Made by a program: the position numbers and the translations under genes | In this document: piece after piece, positions 1-8,772 of the stretch | How positions within the stretch are numbered: position 1 is the first letter of the stretch | How the letters are laid out: the number at the start of each line of letters is the position of its first letter | The notes under the pieces: generated by a model | The model's input: the letters and a program-made list of their open reading frames with translations, nothing else | The model's database searches: none | What the model was told of the DNA's origin: nothing | Assembly (NCBI GenBank): GCA_035263865.1 | Contig: DATFQX010000443.1 | Location: forward strand, 22,622-86,621 | DNA: 64,000 nucleotides | Direction: 5' to 3' | From: VAZQ01 sp035263865 | Lineage (GTDB): Bacteria; Pseudomonadota; Alphaproteobacteria; Rhizobiales; Xanthobacteraceae

Positions 1-418
1 CGGCGCGGAATCGCATGCCCATGGCCATGTGGCTCCACTCGTCGTACCGCGCTTTTCCGGTCTCCACGTAGTGGCGCATCACTTTGGAGACGCCCCACAG
101 GATTCCCTGACTGAACCAGCTCGTCACGATGCGATCGCAGATACCGGATGCCAACAGCAGGTCGCCGTCGCTGGAGACGATGCTGCGCGAGCAGGTCAAT
201 CGCTTTCGGCCGGCGCGGATGAGCGCCCAGATCATCCCAATGGGAGTGCGCGACATGGTGCTGCCGCCGATGCCGACCGAATCCCCGTCGCGCACGAACG
301 AGGTCGCCTCCTCTAGCGAGACGACCTTGTCGCGCAAGCTTCGGTCGCGGCGCAATAATTCTTGACGCAGCTCAAGATAGCCGGGAGTACCGATCGAGTT
401 GCCTTGGGCTTCTGTCAT
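1..418 (-). CDS. CoA-transferase subunit A (glutaconate CoA-transferase alpha type), 3' end outside window
   Basis: This is the N-terminal ~139 residues of a family I CoA-transferase alpha subunit, which moves CoA between carboxylic acids together with a beta subunit. Reading from the ATG at 418, residues about 35-55 contain GDSVGIGGSTMSRTP and then IWALIRAGRK, which are characteristic of GctA-like subunits. TCSRSIVSSDGDLL and WSHMAMGMRFR follow. The start lies 5 nt after the stop of the PLP-enzyme gene, so it is probably the next gene of the same operon. The beta subunit would be expected beyond the left edge. Family is confident; the acyl substrate is unknown. A CoA-transferase at the end of an operon with ring hydroxylases suggests activation of an acid intermediate, which is inference. 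Confidence 0.85.
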   Translation of the reverse strand, partial: MTEAQGNSIGTPGYLELRQELLRRDRSLRDKVVSLEEATSFVRDGDSVGIGGSTMSRTPIGMIWALIRAGRKRLTCSRSIVSSDGDLLLASGICDRIVTSWFSQGILWGVSKVMRHYVETGKARYDEWSHMAMGMRFRA

Positions 419-423
419 GACGG

Positions 424-1926
424 TCAGCGATCGCGCGAGGCACCGACCTCCACGTTGAAATCCTCGATCAAACGATCCCAGACCGGAATGCTGTCTACGA
501 GACCGCGCCAGAACCGCTGGTCCCTGCGCTGTTCGAAATCATCGATCGTCACGCCCTGCTGCTCCACCCAGGTGAAGTACCCGAGATTGAAGATACGCTT
601 GCGATCGACATGAGTCAGCTCGAGGACGTGGTCGTCCACGATGCCTTCCAAATGGCGGCTAAAGATCTCGCCGGCATTGACTTCATCAAAACCGTCCCGA
701 AAACGGCGCGCCAGAAATCGCTGTCGCTCGCTGGCATAGAGGAGCGCGCTGTCAGTGGCTACCGTCATGAGCACATCGTGGGCGCCAAAATCAAGATGCT
801 TGGCGATCTTTATCGCGGCGACGATATTCGCGAGCCCCGAGATGCCGATATCGTCGAAGGTACTCACCACATCCGGGTCGATCTTGCGCCGTCCGACCAC
901 GTAGCTGCGCCCGACATTGCCGCCGAACAACAGATTGAGCGAGTCGCTGGCCAGATCGGATACGCCGACGACGAGGTCGGTGTTCATGACGTTGTGGATC
1001 AGAGGAATATGCTTGTCGCCAATACCCTGGATATTGTGCTCACCATAACCATTGCAAAGCATGGTCGGGCATTCGAGGGCTTCGGCCGCGACGATTTTCG
1101 TGCCGTGCCGTGATTTCAAATAGTCGCCGGCCGCGATCGTTCCGGCCGATCCGGTCGCCGAGACGAAAGCGGCCAGTCGACGCTCGGGATTGATGCTTTT
1201 GAGATGCGAGAATACGCGATCGAACGCGGCACCGGTGCAGTGATAATGGATCAAGTAGTTGGCGAATTCGGAAAATTGATTGATGATGACATTGCGCTCG
1301 TCGCGGACAAGCTCGGCGCATTTGTCGTAGATTTCCTTGACGTTGCTTTCGGTTCCCGGCGTGCGGATGATATCGCCGGGGTCTGATACCCAATCCTGCA
1401 GCCAATCGAAGCGCTCTCGGCTCATGCCAGCGGGCAACACGGCGACGCCGCGGCAGTTGAGGATGCGTGAAATGGCAATCCCGCCACGGCAGTAATTTCC
1501 CGTAGACGGCCATACCGCTCTATCGCGCGCAGGATCGAAACGGCCGATCACCAGCCGCGGCACCAAACACGCATAGGCGGCGAGCACCTTGTGCGCTCCG
1601 ATCATGGGAAAGCGCCGCCCGAGGAGGAGCACGATCGGCGCCTTCACGCCAGTGAGCGCCTCCGGCAGCACGACATGGCCAGGCAGCGGCACGCGTTTCT
1701 TGCGATCGGCGGCGTTGAACCAATGAACGCGCCAAAGGTTCTTCTCATCCGCTTCGTCCGGGCCGACTGATTCGAGACTCGACTCGATGGCAGCCGGGAT
1801 GTGTGCCGGGTCGGCGAGGTCGCTCCAAGTGGGCAGGCTCACCTGGGCAGTACGCATGAATTCGAGCGCCCTACGGCGGCGCTTGGCATCGACGATCTCG
1901 GGCCGGATGAGGAATGGTCCCGTCAT
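424..1926 (-). CDS. PLP-dependent enzyme, fold-type II (cysteine synthase/tryptophan synthase beta-like), function unknown
   Basis: A 500-residue protein resembling pyridoxal-phosphate beta-family enzymes. K113 in PMIGAHKVLAAY is the likely Schiff-base lysine. PSTGNYCRGG at 140-149 matches the Ser-x-Gly-Asn phosphate/substrate loop of this fold, and FVSATGSAGT near 250 looks like another cofactor loop. It is longer than cysteine synthase (~310), with extra N- and C-terminal segments, so it is not a housekeeping CysK or TrpB. Its ATG overlaps the FO synthase stop by 4 nt (ATGA), and the CoA-transferase follows after 5 nt. Tight coupling suggests a role in the same pathway, perhaps elimination or deamination of an amino-acid-like intermediate, but no substrate can be assigned. 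Confidence 0.8.
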   Translation of the reverse strand: MTGPFLIRPEIVDAKRRRRALEFMRTAQVSLPTWSDLADPAHIPAAIESSLESVGPDEADEKNLWRVHWFNAADRKKRVPLPGHVVLPEALTGVKAPIVLLLGRRFPMIGAHKVLAAYACLVPRLVIGRFDPARDRAVWPSTGNYCRGGIAISRILNCRGVAVLPAGMSRERFDWLQDWVSDPGDIIRTPGTESNVKEIYDKCAELVRDERNVIINQFSEFANYLIHYHCTGAAFDRVFSHLKSINPERRLAAFVSATGSAGTIAAGDYLKSRHGTKIVAAEALECPTMLCNGYGEHNIQGIGDKHIPLIHNVMNTDLVVGVSDLASDSLNLLFGGNVGRSYVVGRRKIDPDVVSTFDDIGISGLANIVAAIKIAKHLDFGAHDVLMTVATDSALLYASERQRFLARRFRDGFDEVNAGEIFSRHLEGIVDDHVLELTHVDRKRIFNLGYFTWVEQQGVTIDDFEQRRDQRFWRGLVDSIPVWDRLIEDFNVEVGASRDR

Positions 1927-4316
1927 AAGGTCGACGCGACTGCGTGAGGTTGCGCGCTAGGACGCGCAGCAAAGGAGGCGCGGTAACGCTCCTGTGGGAC
2001 AGTGCAGTAAAGCGTGTCGCGCTGGCGCGGTGTGCGACCAAGGGAGTGAATGATGCGCTCCATCTCGACCGGCGCCGTCTCTTGTCCGTGCGCAGCGCCG
2101 GCCGATCGCGTGATCGTTTCGTCCATCAACGTACCGCCGAGATCGTTGGCTCCGCTGCCCAGACAGAACTTCACGCCTTCGCGGCCCATCTTCACCCAAG
2201 ACGTCTGAATGTTGGTGATGAGCGGATTGAGGGCGAGGCGCGCAATCGCGTGCATCAGCACCGCCTCGCGGAAGGTGGGGCCGCGCCGAGCGCGGCCTTT
2301 GAGATAGATCGGAGCCTCCATATGCACGAAGGGTAGCGGCACGAACTCGGTGAAACCGGCGGTCTCCTCCTGCAGCTCGCGGATGCGCAGAAGATGTCGC
2401 GCCCAATGCTCGTAGTGATCCACATGGCCGAACATGATCGTCGCGGTGCTGCGCAAGCCGCTTCGATGCGCGACACGCATCACCTCGAGCCATCGCCCGG
2501 TATCGATCTTGTCCGGGCAGAGTACGGCGCGCACCTCATCGTCGAGGATTTCCGCCGCCGTCCCCGGGAGCGTGCCGAGCCCCACCGCTTGCAGGGCGCG
2601 CAGAAAAGCCGCGAGGGGAACGCCAAGCGTCGCAGCGCCTTGATGCACTTCGAGTGGAGAGAACGCGTGGAGGTGAATATCTGGCGCGGCGCTTTTCACG
2701 GCGTCGCAAATCTCGAGGTAAGTGGCTCCGCTGTAACGCGGATGGATGCCGCCCTGCATGCATACTTCGCTCGCGCCGCGCGCCCACGCCTCGCGCGCGC
2801 GCTGCGCGACCTCCGCAAGCGAGAGTTCATACGGCCGGCCGCGCAGATTTTCGCTCATCTTGCCCTTGGAGAAGGCACAGAAGCCGCATTTGAAGTAACA
2901 GATGTTGGTGTAGTTGATGTTGCGGGTGACCACGTACGAGACGGTCTCACCATTGCTGGCCTGTCGCAGCTCGTCGGCTGCCGTGCAGACCGCCGCAAAC
3001 TCGTCCCCGCGACAGCGAAACAGCCGCACGATGTCGCCTTCGCCGAGCGCCTTCCCGGCCTGAGCCCGTCCCAAGATCGCGGGCAGTTCATCAGCAATCG
3101 CTGGACGGCCGAGGCCAGCGACACAATCGGGCAGCCGGGCGCGGGCGCCGGGGGACCATTCATCGGTGCGCGGCCATCCGTCGGCGTCGATGTGCCGAAA
3201 CAGAGAAGTCCGCAGTGCTGGATCGACCCATCTGTCGGCATGGCGAGCGTACGCGGGATAGATCGCCAGCCGCTCGACCAATTGCTTGCCCGCTGCTTTC
3301 GTGGCGCGTGCGAGCGCATCCAAAGCGGGCCATGGCGCCTCCGGGTTGACATGATCCGGCGTGACCGGCGACACGCCGCCCCAATCGTTGATGCCCGCAT
3401 CGATCAAGCGCGACAGCACGCCCGGACTGAGATTCGGCGGGGCCTGGATGCTCATTGACGGCGAGAACAAAAGTCGCGCGATTGCAATCGTCCAAAGGTG
3501 ATCCTCGAGTGATGGCGCGGGCCAATGCGCCATGCGCGTTCCAGGCTTCGGTCGGAAATTCTGGATGATGATTTCCTGGATGTGGCCGTAACGGTCGTTG
3601 AGCTCGCGCAAAGCAAGCAGCGAGTCGATCCGCTCTTCACGTGTTTCGCCGATGCCGATCAGGATGCCCGAGGTGAACGGGACGCGTTGTTCGCCGGCGG
3701 CGCGGATGCTCGCCAGCCTCGCGCCGGGATACTTGTCGGGCGAGCCGTGGTGCGGCCCTCCGGGCCCGCACAGCCGCTCGGATACTGACTCGAGCATGAG
3801 CCCCTGGGACACGGAGACTGTGCGCAAGGCAGTAACGTCGGCTCGCGCCAGGTGGCCCGGGTTGAGGTGCGGCAGCAAGCCAGTTTGCTCGTGCACCACC
3901 CGCGCAGCCTGGGCGAGATAAGACAAGGTTGTGCGATGTCCGAGGCGGAAAAGCTCGTCGGCGGCACTGCGATAGCGCCGCTCCGGCTGATCGCCGAGCG
4001 TGAACAGGACTTCCTTGCAGCCTGCTGCCTGACCCGCTCGCGCGATCGCAAGGACTTCGTCGAGCGACAGATAGGCTCGTTCATTCTTGCGCGGCGGATG
4101 GGCAAACGTGCAGTAGTGGCAGACGTCGCGGCAAAGCCTGGTCAGCGGAATGAAGACCTTGCGTGAATAGGAGATAACAGACCCGTGGACCGCATCGCGC
4201 CGGCGGGCTGCCGCGTGCAGCAGCGTGCCAAGCTCGCAATCCACGAGCGCCCCCGCCTCCTCGCAGCTGAGATTGCTGCCATGCACGAGATCCTCAGACA
4301 ATATCGCAGAGCTCAT
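1923..4316 (-). CDS. fbiC: FO synthase, fused CofG-CofH radical SAM protein (FbiC), coenzyme F420 biosynthesis
   Basis: A 797-residue two-module radical SAM protein that would make the F420 chromophore FO from tyrosine and the ribityl-diaminouracil intermediate of flavin synthesis. The N-terminal CofG half has the iron-sulfur motif CRDVCHYC (C62, C66, C69). The C-terminal CofH half has CYFKCGFC (C473, C477, C480). Both are CxxxCxxC, as required for a [4Fe-4S] cluster and SAM. Order and length match actinobacterial FbiC, whereas many other organisms carry separate cofG and cofH. The gene starts 14 nt after the NpdG-like gene and its stop overlaps the PLP-enzyme start. F420 genes are patchy in proteobacteria, so transfer is plausible. 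The later steps (CofC, CofD, CofE) are not in this window. Confidence 0.93.
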   Translation of the reverse strand: MSSAILSEDLVHGSNLSCEEAGALVDCELGTLLHAAARRRDAVHGSVISYSRKVFIPLTRLCRDVCHYCTFAHPPRKNERAYLSLDEVLAIARAGQAAGCKEVLFTLGDQPERRYRSAADELFRLGHRTTLSYLAQAARVVHEQTGLLPHLNPGHLARADVTALRTVSVSQGLMLESVSERLCGPGGPHHGSPDKYPGARLASIRAAGEQRVPFTSGILIGIGETREERIDSLLALRELNDRYGHIQEIIIQNFRPKPGTRMAHWPAPSLEDHLWTIAIARLLFSPSMSIQAPPNLSPGVLSRLIDAGINDWGGVSPVTPDHVNPEAPWPALDALARATKAAGKQLVERLAIYPAYARHADRWVDPALRTSLFRHIDADGWPRTDEWSPGARARLPDCVAGLGRPAIADELPAILGRAQAGKALGEGDIVRLFRCRGDEFAAVCTAADELRQASNGETVSYVVTRNINYTNICYFKCGFCAFSKGKMSENLRGRPYELSLAEVAQRAREAWARGASEVCMQGGIHPRYSGATYLEICDAVKSAAPDIHLHAFSPLEVHQGAATLGVPLAAFLRALQAVGLGTLPGTAAEILDDEVRAVLCPDKIDTGRWLEVMRVAHRSGLRSTATIMFGHVDHYEHWARHLLRIRELQEETAGFTEFVPLPFVHMEAPIYLKGRARRGPTFREAVLMHAIARLALNPLITNIQTSWVKMGREGVKFCLGSGANDLGGTLMDETITRSAGAAHGQETAPVEMERIIHSLGRTPRQRDTLYCTVPQERYRASFAARPSAQPHAVASTL

Positions 4317-4330
4317 GATCGCTGCGGCGG

Positions 4331-5005
4331 CTATAGTCCGGTGATGCGAATGCCGGCGCCCTCGACCTTATAGCGCCGATTGATCCCGATGAGCACGGAG
4401 GTCAGCGCCTCCGCGGCAGCGGAGTTGGCCAGCGGCCCGCCATCAATGCCGCGCGTTCCCGCCGCATTCGCGAGCTCGATCACGACCCCACGCGCCGCCT
4501 GATCGTCCCCGAACACGAGCACGTCGCAATCAACCGCGCCGCTGGAATGGAGCTTGGCTGCACTGACATTGTGGAACGCGGCCTGGACGCGCGCCGTTCC
4601 CGCAAGCAACCGCTGCGCGGCCAAGGCGGCGGATCCATCGGGGGGAAACTTCACCACCGAGATTTTGGGAGGAACGAGCGGCACGACAGCATCCACCACA
4701 ATCTTGCCGGCCACCGCCGACTTGATCTCATCGAGGATCGATTCATGGCTCGCATAAGGCACTGCGACAATTACGATCTCCGCGGTAGCGGCGGCGGTGC
4801 GATTGTCTTCGCCGCTGAGCGCGGCAGCACCGATATCGCTCTTCATCTTCTCGGCGGTGGCCTGCGCTTTCTGCTTGGACCTCGAGCCCAGCACGATCGG
4901 ATAGCCAGCCGCCGCCCAACGCTTTGCCAGCGCCGAGCCCAGCTCCCCGGTTCCGCCGATGACTGCGATGGTGGGACGTCGCTGCAATGATCTCTCCCGG
5001 CCCAC
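4331..5005 (-). CDS. NADPH-dependent F420 reductase-like protein (F420:NADP oxidoreductase family)
   Basis: A 224-residue Rossmann protein with IAVIGGTGELGSALAKRW near residues 13-30, then VLGSRSKQKA, an NADP-type loop with S/R after the second strand. VVDAVVPLVPP and LVFGDD follow in the order seen in F420-dependent NADP reductases (NpdG/Fno). Members move hydride between NADP(H) and F420. The next gene is FO synthase (14 nt away), which supports a real F420 role rather than a generic pyrroline-5-carboxylate reductase-like fold. The annotated start is a GTG preceded by AGAGAGG. A TTG six codons downstream (4987), preceded by GGGAGA, is an alternative that still keeps the whole Rossmann motif. 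Confidence 0.8.
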   Translation of the reverse strand: MGRERSLQRRPTIAVIGGTGELGSALAKRWAAAGYPIVLGSRSKQKAQATAEKMKSDIGAAALSGEDNRTAAATAEIVIVAVPYASHESILDEIKSAVAGKIVVDAVVPLVPPKISVVKFPPDGSAALAAQRLLAGTARVQAAFHNVSAAKLHSSGAVDCDVLVFGDDQAARGVVIELANAAGTRGIDGGPLANSAAAEALTSVLIGINRRYKVEGAGIRITGL

Positions 5006-5074
5006 GACCTCTCTTGATAGCTTGAAGCGAAACGACAGCGCAGGCGTGCTCTGGCCGGCTGTTGATCCTGCGCA

Positions 5075-6349
5075 CTAAGGTTGATCGACGCCGCACCAAT
5101 CGCAGATGCTCAATGCCACAACTTTGATCGCCGTCAGGTAATCGTCGATGGAAACATACTCATCATTGGCGTGCATGACGGCGGTCGAGCCCGGGCCGAA
5201 GATCACGGTCGGGGTGTTGGCATAGCGGTTGAGGAACCGCGTATCGGCCGCGCCCTGGCGGCCGCTGATCTCGGGCTGGCGACCGGTCACTTGTTTGTAA
5301 TTTCGGCACACGGTCTGCACGATCGGATGATCTCGCGGGATTTCGGAGGCCTGCGCGTCATAGCCGACAAACCGCACCTTGGGCGGATGGGCCTTCATCC
5401 AAGGATCCTCGGCCGCCGCGCGTGCCACCTGCTCTACCAGACTCCGCTTTACGCCTTCGTGGTCCTCGCCGGGTACGGTACCGATACTTCCCTTAAGCAG
5501 GCAATTGGCGGGAAACGCGCTCGGATAGTTGCCGGCGGAGAAGCTGCCGATGATACAGGGAAGCGTGTCAAGGGCGTTCGGATAGAGCGGATGGGTCGCG
5601 GTCGCGACGCGCTTGGCCTCGAGGTCCGCGACCGCCTTGACGATTTTGTTTCCGAGATCGATGCCGCTGATCCCTTCGTAACGCTTTTGAATGCCGGCAG
5701 GCTTGCCGTGAATCTCGATTTCGAACCAGATGCGGCCGATACAAGCCGGCTGGACCGCCAGATCGCTGGTCTCGCCGGAAATGCCAGCATCAGCCTTGTA
5801 GCCGCGGATGACGGTATCCAACGTGCCGTGGCCACTGACCTCCTCGTCGACGACGACATTGATGTAAATGTTGCCCTTGGTCTTCAGGCCCGCGGCCAGC
5901 AGGCATTCCACCGCCATGATATGGCTGGCGACACCGCTTTTCATGTCGGCGGAGCCGCGCCCATAGATGCGGCCGTTCTTGATGGTGGCTGACCAGGGAT
6001 CGTCGCTCCATCCCTCGCCGCCGCCGACCGGTATGACATCGGTATGGCCGTTCAGAAGCACCGAGCGTCCCCCGCCCGTGCCCTTCAAGGTGGCGAGGAT
6101 GTTGGGCCGTCCTTCGTAGCCTCGATCAACGGGCCGGTACCCAGGATGCTTCTTCAGTTCTTCCCAATCGGTTTCCCACATATCGACATCGAGACCGATC
6201 TTCGTCATGTAATCTGCAAGAAACTTCTGGATCTGGGCCTCGTCACCGGTGACGCTGGGGATAGCGATCATCTGCTGCAGAAAAGAGACCGCTTTGTCGC
6301 GGCTGTCGTCGATTTTTTTAAGAAGCGTCTGGGTGACATTCGTGTTCAT
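5075..6349 (-). CDS. M20-family metallohydrolase (ArgE/DapE-type deacylase or amidase)
   Basis: A 424-residue di-zinc peptidase/deacylase. LLNGHTDVIP (H102) and GRGSADMKSG (D135) supply metal ligands, VVDEEVSGHG holds the catalytic Glu pair (E169/E170), and GRQGAADTRF and GPGSTAVMHANDE match the C-terminal active-site segments. These enzymes hydrolyse N-acyl or N-carbamoyl amino acids and similar amides in the cytoplasm; no signal peptide is seen. A GTG five codons upstream (6364) is open, but the ATG beginning MNTNVTQ fits better. It lies 56 nt after the hydroxylase large subunit and 69 nt before the F420 reductase-like gene, so it probably acts on an amide intermediate of that operon. The exact substrate is unknown. 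Confidence 0.85.
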   Translation of the reverse strand: MNTNVTQTLLKKIDDSRDKAVSFLQQMIAIPSVTGDEAQIQKFLADYMTKIGLDVDMWETDWEELKKHPGYRPVDRGYEGRPNILATLKGTGGGRSVLLNGHTDVIPVGGGEGWSDDPWSATIKNGRIYGRGSADMKSGVASHIMAVECLLAAGLKTKGNIYINVVVDEEVSGHGTLDTVIRGYKADAGISGETSDLAVQPACIGRIWFEIEIHGKPAGIQKRYEGISGIDLGNKIVKAVADLEAKRVATATHPLYPNALDTLPCIIGSFSAGNYPSAFPANCLLKGSIGTVPGEDHEGVKRSLVEQVARAAAEDPWMKAHPPKVRFVGYDAQASEIPRDHPIVQTVCRNYKQVTGRQPEISGRQGAADTRFLNRYANTPTVIFGPGSTAVMHANDEYVSIDDYLTAIKVVALSICDWCGVDQP

Positions 6350-6405
6350 TTGCGATGCCCACACATGCAGCCGCAGGAAGCCGTCATTAAGCGGCGATTT
6401 TCACA

Positions 6406-8772
6406 TCAGTCAATCCGCGCCCGGCCTGGCAATTGCTCCCGCCGCGCGATGGCCGCAACGATGCGTTGCGGGGTGATCGGCGATATCAACAGTTCGACGC
6501 CGAGCGGCCGTAGCGCATCGTTGACCGCGTTGGCGATGGCCGCGGGCGGCGCGATGGCCCCGCCCTCGCCGATTCCTTTGACGCCGAACTCAGTATAGGG
6601 CGCCAGTGTCTCCATATGGTCAATCACCGGGGCGGGGACCTCGGTGGCTGCGGGCAGCAGGTAGTCCGCGAGCGTCGAAGCGAGTGGCTGGCCCGAACGA
6701 TCGAACGGCATTTCCTCGTAAAGCGCCGTGCCCACGCCTTGTGCGAAGCCGCCGTGGATTTGTCCGTCTACGATCATGGGATTGACCAGCTTGCCGCCGT
6801 CTTCAACGATGACGTAGCGCAGAATTTCCACTTCGCCGGTCTCCGGATCGACGGCGACCAAGGCGGCATGCGTGGCATAGCTGAAAGTCCCGCTGTCGCG
6901 CGCAGGCTTGTATCCAATCGTCGTTTCGAGGCCCCGGGGATCGACAGCGTCGGGCAGATCTTGCGGGCGCAGGTACCAGGCACGAGCGATTTCGGCCAAG
7001 CTGACGGCGCCGTGCGGGCCGACAGCCTGAGCGGCATGAACGACGATCTGCGTCGGGTCGGTCTGCAGCAGCCGCGCGCCGATCACGGTCGCTTGTTTTG
7101 CGATCTCGCGACACGCCGCCGCCACGGCGCCGCCAGCCATCACCATCGAGCGCGAGCCCCAGGTGCCGGTCGAATAAGGCGTGAGCGCAGTATCGCCGAG
7201 CACGACTTTGATCCTGCCGATGTCGATACCGAGAATTTCATGGGCGACTTGCGCCAGCGTCGTTTCCAGTCCCTGGCCGTGCGAGTGCACGCCGACGCGC
7301 AGCTCCAGGCCGCCGTCTGGCGTTAGCCGTGCAGTTGCTTGTTCGTACCCCGGCACCATCGGGATGCCCCAGCCGTAGTAGACCGACGTGCCGTGCGCGG
7401 CCTGTTCGCAATAGGTCGCAAGGCCCAGCCCAACGAGACGCCCATCCGGCTGCGCGCGTTTCTGCCGCTTTCTTATTTCCGGGACATTGAGCGCCGCCAC
7501 TGCGCGGCGCAATGATTGCGGATAATCGCCGCTATCGAAATGCTTTTTGGTAATGTTGTCGAACGGCATCTGCTCGGGTCGCACGAGATTTCTTTGTCGG
7601 ACCTCGTGCAGCTCGATGCCGGCCTCGCGCGCGAGCGCGTCGAGCACGAGTTCGAGGGCGAAGCAGACTCCCGTGCGTGCCACGCCGCGATACGGCAGAA
7701 TCGGGCATTTGTTTGTGGCGACGGAGAACGTGCGACAGCGATAGGCGAGAAAATCATATGGTCCCGGCAGGATGCTTGCCACCTGCGCAGCTTCCAAGCA
7801 GGCAGAGAACGGGTAGGACGAATAGGCGCCGGAATCGACCGCGGCCTCGCAGTCGATGCCGCGCAAACGGCCGTCGCGCTCGGCATAGGCGGTGATACGG
7901 TAGTGGTGCTCCCGGCAATTGGCGCCGGCGATGAGATGTTCGCGGCGGTCCTCGATCCAGCGCACCGGATGGCCGCAATGCATAGCGAGCCAGCCGAGAC
8001 AAATCTCCTCGGGCAGCAAGATGCCTTTGTAGCCGAACCCGCCGCCGACGTCGGGGGCGATGATGCGGACCTGTCCCTCTTCGAGGCCGAGACATTCGGC
8101 CAATCCCGTGCGCACGATGTGGGGCATCTGGCAGGCCGAATACACCGTCAATTGTTCCAGCCGCGTGTCCCAGAACGCAACGACGCCGCGCCCTTCGATT
8201 GGCGCCATGCATTGGCGAGCGGTGCGGATCTCGCGGAAGACCTTGATCGGGGCATCGAATGCCTTGCTGATGTCGACATCGATAAAAGTCTCGAGAAATA
8301 CGTTGTCGCCCCAATGCTCGTGGACCACTACGGCGCCGCTTTTGCGCGCTTCCAGCATGTCGTACACAGCCGGCAATTCCTGCAGATCGAGGGTCACCGC
8401 CGTTGCCAGATCTTCGGCTTGCGAGCGCGTTGTGCCGACGCACATCGCCGCGAGCTCGCCCACGTGGCGCAGCTTGTCGATGGCGAGCGGCGGCTGCTCC
8501 GAGACTTTAAAGCCGCGCAACCCAGAGACCGCGCGGATCGGCTTCACGCCAACCAGATCGGAGGCCGTGAACGTGCTGCCGCGCTGAGCGGATGGAATGG
8601 AAATGCCGCGAATGCGGGCATGCGCTACGGGGCTGCGGACGAAGGCGACGTCCTTCATTCCGGGCAGTCGAATATCGGCGACGAATTGCCCGCGACCGCG
8701 CAAGAGGCGATCATCTTCCTTTCTGCCGACTCGAGCTCCGATGCCCTGGGTCAAGGCGCGTACTTCTCTCAT
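6406..8772 (-). CDS. Xanthine dehydrogenase-family molybdopterin hydroxylase, large subunit (second copy)
   Basis: A 788-residue molybdenum-cofactor subunit of the xanthine oxidase/CO dehydrogenase family. It opens with GIGARVGRKEDDRLLRGRG, the usual start of CoxL-like proteins. DVGGGFGYKG and GSRSMVMAGGAV contact the cofactor, and FGVKGIGEGGAI near the C-terminus carries the conserved catalytic Glu. The active-site loop reads PYRGVARTG, not the AYRCSFR signature of true CO dehydrogenase, so it is a hydroxylase for an organic, probably heterocyclic or aldehyde, substrate. Its ATG overlaps the stop of the [2Fe-2S]/CoxG fusion by 4 nt. It is clearly related to the other large subunit at 10798-13143, and one FAD and one iron-sulfur protein probably serve both. 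Confidence 0.88.
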   Translation of the reverse strand: MREVRALTQGIGARVGRKEDDRLLRGRGQFVADIRLPGMKDVAFVRSPVAHARIRGISIPSAQRGSTFTASDLVGVKPIRAVSGLRGFKVSEQPPLAIDKLRHVGELAAMCVGTTRSQAEDLATAVTLDLQELPAVYDMLEARKSGAVVVHEHWGDNVFLETFIDVDISKAFDAPIKVFREIRTARQCMAPIEGRGVVAFWDTRLEQLTVYSACQMPHIVRTGLAECLGLEEGQVRIIAPDVGGGFGYKGILLPEEICLGWLAMHCGHPVRWIEDRREHLIAGANCREHHYRITAYAERDGRLRGIDCEAAVDSGAYSSYPFSACLEAAQVASILPGPYDFLAYRCRTFSVATNKCPILPYRGVARTGVCFALELVLDALAREAGIELHEVRQRNLVRPEQMPFDNITKKHFDSGDYPQSLRRAVAALNVPEIRKRQKRAQPDGRLVGLGLATYCEQAAHGTSVYYGWGIPMVPGYEQATARLTPDGGLELRVGVHSHGQGLETTLAQVAHEILGIDIGRIKVVLGDTALTPYSTGTWGSRSMVMAGGAVAAACREIAKQATVIGARLLQTDPTQIVVHAAQAVGPHGAVSLAEIARAWYLRPQDLPDAVDPRGLETTIGYKPARDSGTFSYATHAALVAVDPETGEVEILRYVIVEDGGKLVNPMIVDGQIHGGFAQGVGTALYEEMPFDRSGQPLASTLADYLLPAATEVPAPVIDHMETLAPYTEFGVKGIGEGGAIAPPAAIANAVNDALRPLGVELLISPITPQRIVAAIARREQLPGRARID

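Noticed and set aside
2394..3458. A 354-codon open frame on the plus strand
   Set aside because: Antisense to FbiC, whose motifs are unambiguous. No family features.
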